A DNA stretch of 64,000 nucleotides, taken from positions 248,001 through 312,000 of the forward strand of contig NZ_LT629710.1 of assembly GCF_900104535.1 (NCBI RefSeq), given 5' to 3'. Each line of letters starts with the position of its first letter. The stretch's first letter is position 1. Made by a program: the position numbers and the translations under genes. Under the pieces are notes generated by a model that was not told the origin of the DNA, searched no databases, and saw only the letters and a program-made list of their open reading frames with translations. The stretch is from Nakamurella panacisegetis (GTDB lineage Bacteria; Actinomycetota; Actinomycetes; Mycobacteriales; Nakamurellaceae). Positions 57,287 through 64,000 of this stretch are shown piece after piece.

Positions 57287-59877
57287 CCGTTCACCTTGTG
57301 CACAGCAGGCCATCCTGCCTCATCGGGACGGGCCGAGCGACGGGCCCGGTCGGGCGAGGCGCCCCCGGCGGCGCCGGTGGCCGCAATAGTGGCCAACGTC
57401 TCCAGCAGGCGGCGGGTGACGGCCGGTTCGCGTACGGCGATCCGGATCCACTGCGACCCCAGCCCGGGGAAGGTGTCGCCCCGGCGGACGGCGAATCCGT
57501 GGCCACGCAGCGCATCCCGCACGGCCCCGATCCGGGACGTGTCGACCAGCACGAACGGGGTGCTCGGCGACCCGGTCACCGGGATTCCCAACTCGGCCAG
57601 CCCGTCGACGAGCACCCGACGGTGGGCCGCGATGATTCTCGTCGCCGCGGCACCCTCGGCCACCGCCGCCGGTTGCAGACAGGCCACGATGGCTGCGAGC
57701 GCCGGGGTCGACACGGACCACGACGGTTGCTGCGCCGCCATCGCGGCGATCACCGACTCGTCGCCCACGGCATAGCCGGCCCGCAGCCCGGCGATCCCCC
57801 AGGTCTTGGTCAGGGACCGCAGCACGACCAGGCCGGGCACCAGGGCCTCAGCCAGCGACTGGGACTCACCCGGGACCGCGTCCATGAAGGCCTCGTCGAT
57901 GACCACCACCCGACCGGGCCGGACCAGAGAGCGCAGCGCCGCCGCCGGGTGCAGGACCCCGGTGGGATTGGTCGGGTTGCCGATCATCACCAGGTCCGCC
58001 TGGTCCGGGATCCGGTCCGCGTGCAGGACGAATCCGTCGGCCGGGTCCAGGATCACCCGATCCACCGTATGGCCGGCGGCCAGCAGGGCGGCCTCCGGTT
58101 CGGTGAACTGTGGATGCACGACCACGGCGTGCCGCGGGTGCAGGGCCCGGGCCAGCAGGGCGAACGCCTCGGCCCCGCCGCTGGTCGGCAGCACCTGACT
58201 ACGCGGTCGCTGATGACGGACGGCGATGGCCTCGGACGCGGCCTCCGGTCGCGGGTAGTGCGCGAGATCGACCACGGTGTCGGCGATCAGGGCAGCCAGC
58301 CAGGTCGGCGGCGCCGTGACGCGGACGTTGACGGCGAGATCGACCAATCCATCGGCGATGTCGGCGTCCCCGTGGTGGTGCAGATCGAACTCCGGGGCGG
58401 CGACGACCGGGCCGGTCCCGGCCGGTGCCACGGGCACGACGGGCGATCCGGTCGGGCGCACCGGCACCGCGGGAACCGGTACGGCGCCCTCGAAGTCGTG
58501 CACCGCCCGGGCGAAATTGGCCGCGAACAACGGATATCCGGCCCAGTGGCTGTGCAGATAGGAGGCATGCAAGGTCGGCTTGCCGGTCCCCGCCGGATCG
58601 ATCGAGAAACCGGCCGGGACGCCGTCGAGCAACCAGGCCGGCCGGCCGTCGTGTACCGGATCGACGGTGGTGCGGTGGAATTCGTGCCCGGTCGACCGGT
58701 GGCCGGCCGGGGCCAGCAAGGTGTCGGCCGGGCTGATGGCGCTGCGGTAGGACAACGTCAACTTCGGCGTCATGGCGGCGCTCGCCTCGATCGCGCCGAC
58801 CATGTCGGCGCCGTCGACGCTCCGGCAGAGGTAGAGCAGCCCGGCACATTCGGCGACCGTCGGCACGCCGGCATCGACGGCGGCCCGCAACGATGCGCGC
58901 ATCGACTCGTTGGCCGCCAGCCCGGCCGCGTGCACCTCGGGGAATCCGCCGCCCAGATAGATGCCGCGGGTTCCGGCGGGCAGGGCGTCGTCGGACACCG
59001 GGTCGAAGACGACCGGGTCGAGCCCGGCCGCGCGCAGCAACTCGTCGGTCTCGGCGTACCGGAAGGTGAACGCGCGACCTCCGGCCACCGCCACCACCGG
59101 TTTGACCGCCGACATCGGCCGGGAGAATCCGGCCAACTCCCGCTCCGGATCCCACGCCTGTCCGTCGAGATCACTTGCCCCCCAGGCGATCCGGAGGATC
59201 TCGTCGAGGTCGACCCCGGCCGCGATCTGCCCGGCCAGACGATCCAGGCCGGTCCGGGCGTCGTCGCGTTCCTGCGCCGGCACCAACCCCAGGTGCCGGG
59301 ACGGCGCCGAGATCCCGTCGTCGCGGTTCAGCACACCCAGCACCGGGATACCGGTGGCCTCCAGAGCGCTGGTCACCTCGCCGGAGTGCCGAGCCGACCC
59401 GGACTTGTTGAGGATGACCCCGGCGATCCGGGTCTCGGGTTCGAAGGTGGCCAGCCCGTGCACCACCGCGGCGATGGTCCGGGAGGCCGAGGAGATGTCG
59501 ACGACCAGAACGATCGGGGCCCGCAGGATCCCGGCGACGTGCGCGGTGGAGGCGAACCCGTCCCGGCCGATCGCCCCGTCGTAGAGGCCCATCACCCCTT
59601 CGACGACGGCGATGTCGGCCGGCTCCGGGGTGGCCGCGCCGTGCAGCAGCAGCGGCACCAGGCGGTGTTCACCGACCAGGTGCGGATCCAGATTGCGGCC
59701 CGGACGCCCGGTGGCCAGCGCGTGGTAGCCGGGATCGATGTAGTCCGGTCCCACCTTGTGCCCGGACACGCGATGTCCGGCCAGCCGCAACGCGGCCATC
59801 AGACCGGTTGCCACCGTGGTCTTCCCGTGTCCGGACGCCGGGGCGGCGATGACGATCCGGGGCAGGCGGGTCACCAT
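57283..59877 (-). CDS. cobB: fusion of cobyrinate a,c-diamide synthase (CobB) and CobC-type PLP aminotransferase/decarboxylase
   Basis: An 864-residue single frame. Residues 1-~460 are CobB: P-loop APASGHGKTT at 12-21, EGVMGLYDG, and the glutaminase-like Cys344 in VAECAGLLYLC. A Pro/Val/Ala-rich linker spans ~462-497. Residues ~498-850 are a fold-type I PLP enzyme: GGAEAFALLARAL, GNPTNPTGVL, VVIDEAFMDAVPG and Lys691 in LRSLTKTWGIAGLRAGYA, as in the Rv2231c/CobC family for aminopropanol or histidinol-phosphate-like substrates. It overlaps cobO by seven bases and cysG by four. CobB amidates hydrogenobyrinate/cobyrinate; CobC is linked to the aminopropanol arm, used by CobD. Confidence 0.92.
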   Translation of the reverse strand: MVTRLPRIVIAAPASGHGKTTVATGLMAALRLAGHRVSGHKVGPDYIDPGYHALATGRPGRNLDPHLVGEHRLVPLLLHGAATPEPADIAVVEGVMGLYDGAIGRDGFASTAHVAGILRAPIVLVVDISSASRTIAAVVHGLATFEPETRIAGVILNKSGSARHSGEVTSALEATGIPVLGVLNRDDGISAPSRHLGLVPAQERDDARTGLDRLAGQIAAGVDLDEILRIAWGASDLDGQAWDPERELAGFSRPMSAVKPVVAVAGGRAFTFRYAETDELLRAAGLDPVVFDPVSDDALPAGTRGIYLGGGFPEVHAAGLAANESMRASLRAAVDAGVPTVAECAGLLYLCRSVDGADMVGAIEASAAMTPKLTLSYRSAISPADTLLAPAGHRSTGHEFHRTTVDPVHDGRPAWLLDGVPAGFSIDPAGTGKPTLHASYLHSHWAGYPLFAANFARAVHDFEGAVPVPAVPVRPTGSPVVPVAPAGTGPVVAAPEFDLHHHGDADIADGLVDLAVNVRVTAPPTWLAALIADTVVDLAHYPRPEAASEAIAVRHQRPRSQVLPTSGGAEAFALLARALHPRHAVVVHPQFTEPEAALLAAGHTVDRVILDPADGFVLHADRIPDQADLVMIGNPTNPTGVLHPAAALRSLVRPGRVVVIDEAFMDAVPGESQSLAEALVPGLVVLRSLTKTWGIAGLRAGYAVGDESVIAAMAAQQPSWSVSTPALAAIVACLQPAAVAEGAAATRIIAAHRRVLVDGLAELGIPVTGSPSTPFVLVDTSRIGAVRDALRGHGFAVRRGDTFPGLGSQWIRIAVREPAVTRRLLETLATIAATGAAGGASPDRARRSARPDEAGWPAVHKVNG

Positions 59878-60485
59878 TCGATTCCCCGCTGGCCCTTCTG
59901 TCCGGCGTCCATCGGATGCTTGATCTTCGTCATCTCGGTCACCAGGTCGGCCGCTTCGATCAGTTTCGGGTCGGCCCGGCGCCCGGTGATCACCACGTGC
60001 TGGTGGCCGGCACGGGCGGCGAGAGTGGCGACCACGTCATCGATGTCGACCCAGCCCCAGTTGATCGGGTAGGTGAATTCATCCAGCACGTACAGACCGT
60101 GGGTCTGCGCCGCCAGGCGCCGCTTGATCTCTTCCCAGCCCTGCGCGGCCTGCTCGGCGTGGTCCGACTCGGACCCCGGTTGCCGGCTCCACGACCAGCC
60201 GGAGCCCATCTTGTGCCATTCCACCGAACCGCCGGTGCCCCGTTCGGTGTGCAGCGCGCCGAGGGTCTCGAACGCGGTCTCCTCGCCGATCCGCCACTTC
60301 GCGTTCTTGACGAACTGGAACACCCCGACCGACCAGCCCTGGTTCCAACCGCGCAACGCGAGGCCGAAGGCGGCCGTTGACTTTCCCTTGCCGTCGCCGG
60401 TGTGCACCATGAGCAGCGGGCGGTTGCGACGCTGGCGGGTGGTGAGCCCGTCCTGCGGGATCGATTCCGGTTGACCCTGCGGCAT
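59871..60485 (-). CDS. cobO: cob(I)yrinic acid a,c-diamide adenosyltransferase
   Basis: CobO adenosylates cob(I)yrinic acid diamide or later corrinoids. The 204 residues contain the P-loop LMVHTGDGKGKSTAAFGLAL near 25-44, GVFQFVKNAKWRIGEE, LYVLDEFTYPINWGWVD and VVITGRRADPKLIEAADLVTEM, all standard of the BtuR/CobO family. Its ATG overlaps the chelatase stop by one base (TAATG) and its stop overlaps the next gene. It is therefore co-translated within the riboswitch-controlled operon. Confidence 0.97.
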   Translation of the reverse strand: MPQGQPESIPQDGLTTRQRRNRPLLMVHTGDGKGKSTAAFGLALRGWNQGWSVGVFQFVKNAKWRIGEETAFETLGALHTERGTGGSVEWHKMGSGWSWSRQPGSESDHAEQAAQGWEEIKRRLAAQTHGLYVLDEFTYPINWGWVDIDDVVATLAARAGHQHVVITGRRADPKLIEAADLVTEMTKIKHPMDAGQKGQRGIEW

Positions 60486-62581
60486 TACGCGGCCCTCCCC
60501 CGGGAGTCGCGGACCGCCGCGGTCAGGGCTTGCGCCCCGACCTCGCCGAGCGGGACGTACTCGGCGGCCAGGCTCTGGGCCAACGCCGCGGCCAGGCCCA
60601 TCCGGAAACGTCCGGTCTCGCAGTCGATCACCAGGCTGGACACGTGCTCGGCGGCGAGCAGGGCGCCGGCCCGCCGCGATCGGATCAGCGCGTCCGGACC
60701 GGAAGTGGCCCGGCCGTCGGTGACCAGGACCAGCAGCGGGCGGCGGCGCGGATCGCGGATGCGTTCCAGCCGGAGCGTTTCCCGCGCGGTGAGCAGTCCT
60801 TCGGCCAGGGGCGTGCGCCCCCCGGCCGGCAGGTCGGCCAGGCGTCTGGCCGCCACTTCCACCGACGATGTCGGCGGCAGGGCGAGCACCGCGTCGTGCC
60901 CGCGGAAGGTGACCAGGCCGACCTTGTCGCGGCGTTGGTAGGCGTCCATCAGGAGTGAGAGCACGGCCGTCTTGACCTGTTCCATCCGAGTCCGGGCGGC
61001 CATCGAACCGGACGCATCGACGCAGAACAGCACCAGGTTGGATTCCCGGCCCTCCTTCACGGCCATACGCAAGTCGCTGTGCCGCAACAACAGACCGGCA
61101 CCGACCCGGCCCCGGCCGAGCTGGTAGGGCGCCGCCGCCCTGACCGTCGCGGTCAGGTGCACCGACCCGCCGGCCCCGCGGACCAGTGGGGTCGATCCGA
61201 CGGTCCGGCCGATGGAGGTGATGGCCCGCGAGCGTTTGCCGGCCTCCCCCTCCCCGCTGCCGGCGACGGTGAACAAGCGGGTCCGGAAGGCCCCTCCCGG
61301 GGTGGCGGTGCGGTGGGTCCCCGGGCCGGCGCCCGGAGTCTGGGGCCGGGCGTCCGGTGGCGGGTCGGCCGCGGCGTCGGGCCGGCTCTTTCCGGGCTCG
61401 TCGTCTGTCGTGTCCGGCAACGGGTCGTCACCGGCCGACTCGGCCCGCGGCTCCGACGAACCGTCGGCCGGGCCATCCAGGTCCGGGCCGTTCCCGTCGG
61501 CGTCGGGCTCGGTGGGATCAGGCTCGGTGGGATCAGGCTCCGTGGGGTCTGGTTGTTCGGGTGACGGCGGGTCGGGCTCCTGGTCGCCCAGGATCGCGTC
61601 GAGGAGTTCCTCGTCCAGCCCGGGGGCGTCGAACGGATTGCGCCGCCGTCGATGCGGCAGGGCGAGCCGGGCGGCGGCCCGGATGTCGGCCCGGGTCACG
61701 GTGGTCCGGCCGTGCCAGGCCGCGTGGGCCACCGCGGTGCGCGCGGTGACGATGTCCGCCCGCATTCCGTCGACCTCGAAGGCCGAGCACACCTCGGCGA
61801 TCTTGACCAGCGCGGCATCGGACAACCTCACCCCGCCGATCGCCTCCTGGGCCAGCCGGATCCGGTCCGCTATCTCGGTCTCGGCCGCCTGGTAGCGATG
61901 GCTGAAGGCGTCGGCGTCGGCGTCGAACGCGAGTCGGCGGCGGATCACCTCGGCCCGGAGGGCCGGGTCCCGCGGCGCGCTGATCTCCACGGTCAGCCCG
62001 AACCGGTCCAGCAGCTGCGGACGGAGCTCGCCCTCCTCCGGGTTCATGGTCCCGACCAGCACGAACCGCGCGGCGTGGGCGACCGAGACACCGTCCCGCT
62101 CGACCGTCGAGCGGCCCATCGCGGCCGCGTCGAGCAACAGGTCGACCAAGTGGTCGTGCAGCAGGTTGACCTCGTCCACGTAGAGCAGGCCACGGTGGGC
62201 CGCGGCCAGCAGCCCCGGCTCGTACTCGGTGATGCCGGCCGCCAGCGCCTTCTCCAGGTGCAGGGAGCCGATCACGCGGTCCTCGGTCGCGCCGACCGGG
62301 AGTTCGACCAGCCGGGCCGGCCGTCGCGCGGCGGCCGCGCTGTGCTGCGCGTGATCGGGACACCGCGGGTCGGGGTCGGCCGGGTCGCAGGAGAACCGGC
62401 ACCCCGCTATGACGTCGACGGCCGGCAGCAACGCGGCCAGGGCCCGCACCATGGTGGATTTGGCGGTGCCCTTCTCCCCGCGCACCAGTACCCCGCCGAT
62501 GGCCGGGGACACCGCGCAGAGGGCGAGCGCCAGGGCCATGTCGTCGGACCCGACGACGGCCGTGAAGGGGTAGGTACGCAT
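60485..62581 (-). CDS. ChlI-ChlD-type chelatase (putative cobaltochelatase partner)
   Basis: A 698-residue protein combining a ChlI-like AAA+ domain and a ChlD-like VWA domain. The AAA part has VRGEKGTAKSTMVRALAALL near 33-52, LLYVDEVNLLHDHLVDLLLDAA and GTMNPEEGELRPQLLDRFGL. A disordered linker contains three tandem TEPDP units and many Pro/Asp/Glu. The VWA part has the MIDAS-like VDASGSMAARTRM and LVTDGRATSG. Rv2850c in M. tuberculosis has the same layout and neighbours. Context argues for Co2+ insertion together with a CobN subunit, which is not in the window. ATG at 62581 with GAGGAG eight bases upstream. Confidence 0.9.
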   Translation of the reverse strand: MRTYPFTAVVGSDDMALALALCAVSPAIGGVLVRGEKGTAKSTMVRALAALLPAVDVIAGCRFSCDPADPDPRCPDHAQHSAAAARRPARLVELPVGATEDRVIGSLHLEKALAAGITEYEPGLLAAAHRGLLYVDEVNLLHDHLVDLLLDAAAMGRSTVERDGVSVAHAARFVLVGTMNPEEGELRPQLLDRFGLTVEISAPRDPALRAEVIRRRLAFDADADAFSHRYQAAETEIADRIRLAQEAIGGVRLSDAALVKIAEVCSAFEVDGMRADIVTARTAVAHAAWHGRTTVTRADIRAAARLALPHRRRRNPFDAPGLDEELLDAILGDQEPDPPSPEQPDPTEPDPTEPDPTEPDADGNGPDLDGPADGSSEPRAESAGDDPLPDTTDDEPGKSRPDAAADPPPDARPQTPGAGPGTHRTATPGGAFRTRLFTVAGSGEGEAGKRSRAITSIGRTVGSTPLVRGAGGSVHLTATVRAAAPYQLGRGRVGAGLLLRHSDLRMAVKEGRESNLVLFCVDASGSMAARTRMEQVKTAVLSLLMDAYQRRDKVGLVTFRGHDAVLALPPTSSVEVAARRLADLPAGGRTPLAEGLLTARETLRLERIRDPRRRPLLVLVTDGRATSGPDALIRSRRAGALLAAEHVSSLVIDCETGRFRMGLAAALAQSLAAEYVPLGEVGAQALTAAVRDSRGRAA

Positions 62582-62649
62582 CTGCGAGCTCCTCGTGCGG
62601 GTGTCCACGCCCGCGTTGACGGTCCGCCGCCCGGATGGTGGGCGGGCGG

Positions 62650-62770
62650 GACGACTCGAGACGTCCTGGCTTGCTGTTCGTCGGTGGGACGTCAGCTCAC
62701 AGTGGCGGGACCGCTCCGGATTCACCACGCCGGTGAGGGCGTGATCCACCGGGATTCCTCTCGAGGGGTC
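62650..62770 (-). promoter_or_regulatory. cobalamin (AdoCbl) riboswitch
   Basis: On the minus strand, upstream of the chelatase gene, the hallmark elements occur in order: GAGAGGAATCCCGGTG (62747-62762), GGTGAATCCGGAGCGG (62711-62726), TCCCGCCACTGTGAG (62696-62710), then AACAGCAAGCCAGGACGTC, the B12 box (62660-62678). CTCGAG at 62760-62765 and 62655-62660 can close the P1 stem. About 70 bases separate the B12 box from the chelatase ATG. They contain two short stems (CCGCCC/GGGCGG, GCGGG/CCCGC) but no T-tailed terminator, so control is probably at translation. Bound adenosylcobalamin should switch the operon off. Confidence 0.93.
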
Positions 62771-62850
62771 GCCCGAATGATCCCACAGTTGCCGGCGCAG
62801 CCGCACGCTCCGACCGGCGCCGCCGCCTCGAGCGGCTAGGGTCGGTGGCC

Positions 62851-64000
62851 GTGCCCTCCGATACACCCGTCCCCCCGGCCCGGGTCACCGTGATCGGGAT
62901 CGGGGCCGACGGCTGGGACGGCCTCGGACCGGCCGCGCGGGACGCCATCACGGCCGCCCCGCTGGTGATCGGCGGACATCGCCACCAGACCATGCTGCCG
63001 GACATCCCGGGCCAAGATCGCCGCCGGTGGCCGACGCCGATGCTGCCCAGCCTGTCCGCGTTGCTGGACGAGTACGCGGGCCGCGAGATCGTGGTGGTGG
63101 CCTCCGGCGATCCGATGGTGTCGGGTGTCGGCAGCACGCTGGTGGCCCGGCTCGGCGCGGAGAACGTCACCGTGGTGCCGGCGGTGTCGTCGGTCGCCCT
63201 GGCCCGGGCGGCGATGGGCTGGCCGGCCGAGTCGGTGGACGTGGTCACCGTGGTCGGCCGGGATCCGGCGGCGGTGCTGGCCCGGGTCGGGCCCGGGCGC
63301 CGGCTGATCGTGCTCTCCGCCGACGAGAACACCCCCTCACAGGTGGCGTCGCTGCTGGTCGGCGCCGGGTACGGGGCATCGGGCATGACGGTGCTGGGCG
63401 AGCTCGGTGGCCCGGCCGAATCCCGGATCGAGGGCACCGCGCGGGCCTGGGCGGCGGTGTCGCCCCGGCTGAATCTGATCTGCCTTTCCCTGGTCTCCGA
63501 CCCGGGCACGGTCCTGTTGGCGGGCGTTCCGGGCCTGCCTGACGAGGCGTTCGAGCACGACGGTCAGCTGACCAAACGCGACGTGCGGGCATCGGCCATG
63601 GCCCGGCTGGCTCCGGTGCCGGGCCAACTGCTCTGGGACGTCGGCGCCGGCGCCGGTTCGGTGGCCGTCGAATGGGCGCGCACCGATCCGCGGTGCGCCG
63701 CGATCGCGATCGAGCGGGATGCCGGGCGGGCCGAGCGGATCGGGCGGAACGCGTCGTCGCTCGGCGTTCCCGGTGTGCGGGTGGTCGTCGGTGGCGCTCC
63801 CGACGCGCTCCACGGCCTGCCGGAGCCGGACGCGGTCTTCGTCGGCGGCGGTGCGACGACGCCGGGAGTGCTGGACACCTGTTGGGCCGCACTGCGTCCG
63901 GGCGGTCGTCTGGTCGTCCACGCGGTGACCCTGGAGACCGAGGCGGCACTGTTCGAGCGGTACAAGGCCCTCGGCGGGGAATTGGTCCGGCTGTCGGTCG
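62851..64000 (+). CDS. cobL: precorrin-6Y C5,15-methyltransferase (decarboxylating), 3' end outside the window
   Basis: CobL methylates precorrin-6B at C5 and C15 and decarboxylates the C12 acetate. The visible 383 codons hold the N-terminal CbiE domain (VTVIGIGADGWDGLGPAA, VVVASGDPMVSGVGSTL, SVDVVTVVGRDP, VLSADENTPSQVA) and the C-terminal CbiT domain (LLWDVGAGAGSVAVEWAR, VFVGGGATTPGVLD). The family is about 390-420 residues, so only a few residues are missing at the right edge. GTG at 62851 or 62845 starts it; a TAGGGT lies eight bases before 62851, so it may be leaderless. It is divergent from the chelatase operon. Confidence 0.95.
   Translation, partial: MPSDTPVPPARVTVIGIGADGWDGLGPAARDAITAAPLVIGGHRHQTMLPDIPGQDRRRWPTPMLPSLSALLDEYAGREIVVVASGDPMVSGVGSTLVARLGAENVTVVPAVSSVALARAAMGWPAESVDVVTVVGRDPAAVLARVGPGRRLIVLSADENTPSQVASLLVGAGYGASGMTVLGELGGPAESRIEGTARAWAAVSPRLNLICLSLVSDPGTVLLAGVPGLPDEAFEHDGQLTKRDVRASAMARLAPVPGQLLWDVGAGAGSVAVEWARTDPRCAAIAIERDAGRAERIGRNASSLGVPGVRVVVGGAPDALHGLPEPDAVFVGGGATTPGVLDTCWAALRPGGRLVVHAVTLETEAALFERYKALGGELVRLSV

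Noticed and set aside
57202-60072. 956-codon plus-strand open frame opposite the cobB-cobC fusion
   Set aside because: Low-complexity Arg/Gly/His composition, no ribosome site, and fully antisense to a well-supported gene.

Overview
The window is high-GC DNA (frequent GTG starts, G/C-rich third codon positions) from the chromosome of an actinomycete. Its gene order closely follows three Mycobacterium tuberculosis segments as I remember them: valS-folC-Rv2446c-ndkA; the long run from ung/thiL through ddl, gpsA, ppk1, mutT1, hupB, leuD, leuC, the IclR regulator, gltX, leuB, serA, ilvC, ilvN, ilvB, cfp6, lppZ, gatBAC and Rv3013; and the cysG-cobB-cobO-Rv2850c corobalamin block. The genus cannot be fixed from sequence alone; a Nakamurella/Frankia-grade actinomycete is a guess. 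There are no insertion sequences, phage genes or CRISPR arrays.

Layout. 1-7.1 kb (minus): partial GNAT acetyltransferase, ndk, DUF4233 protein, folC, valS, an acyl-CoA dehydrogenase and a small conserved protein. 7.3-13.1 kb: a CobT homologue lacking the catalytic residues, then a minus-strand run thiL, ung, molybdopterin oxidoreductase, DUF2071. 13.4-20.9 kb: RAM-domain protein, DUF3515 protein, ddl, gpsA, plsC, ppk1, mutT1. 21-31 kb: hupB, leuDC with a divergent IclR regulator, tRNA-Glu, tRNA-Gln, HAD phosphatase, gltX, FAH-family protein, cimA, leuB. 31-47 kb: secreted subtilase, serA, a membrane protein, ilvC, ilvN, ilvB with an attenuator, PH-domain protein, ilvD, a YdbS/YdbT-like pair, LppZ-like lipoprotein. 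47-51.8 kb: gatB, gatA, gatC and an ACT-domain protein. 51.8-64 kb: cobalamin genes cobK, cobD, cobU, cobS, a degenerate histidine phosphatase, an intact one, cysG-type cobA, a cobB-cobC fusion, cobO, a chelatase behind a cobalamin riboswitch, and most of cobL.

How the genes work together. cimA, leuCD, leuB, ilvBN, ilvC and ilvD give nearly all branched-chain amino acid synthesis, including a threonine-independent isoleucine route; leuA and ilvE are not in the window. gltX, tRNA-Gln, tRNA-Glu and gatCAB together make Glu-tRNA and Gln-tRNA by the indirect route. gpsA and plsC feed phospholipid synthesis, and ppk1 with mutT1 handles polyphosphate and nucleotide sanitation. The cob genes cover much of the aerobic corrinoid route. 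The best-supported regulatory elements are the ilvB attenuator (leader peptide with consecutive Ile-Leu-Val-Leu codons, apparently leaderless), the cobalamin riboswitch ahead of the chelatase operon, and several strong bidirectional hairpin terminators between convergent genes.
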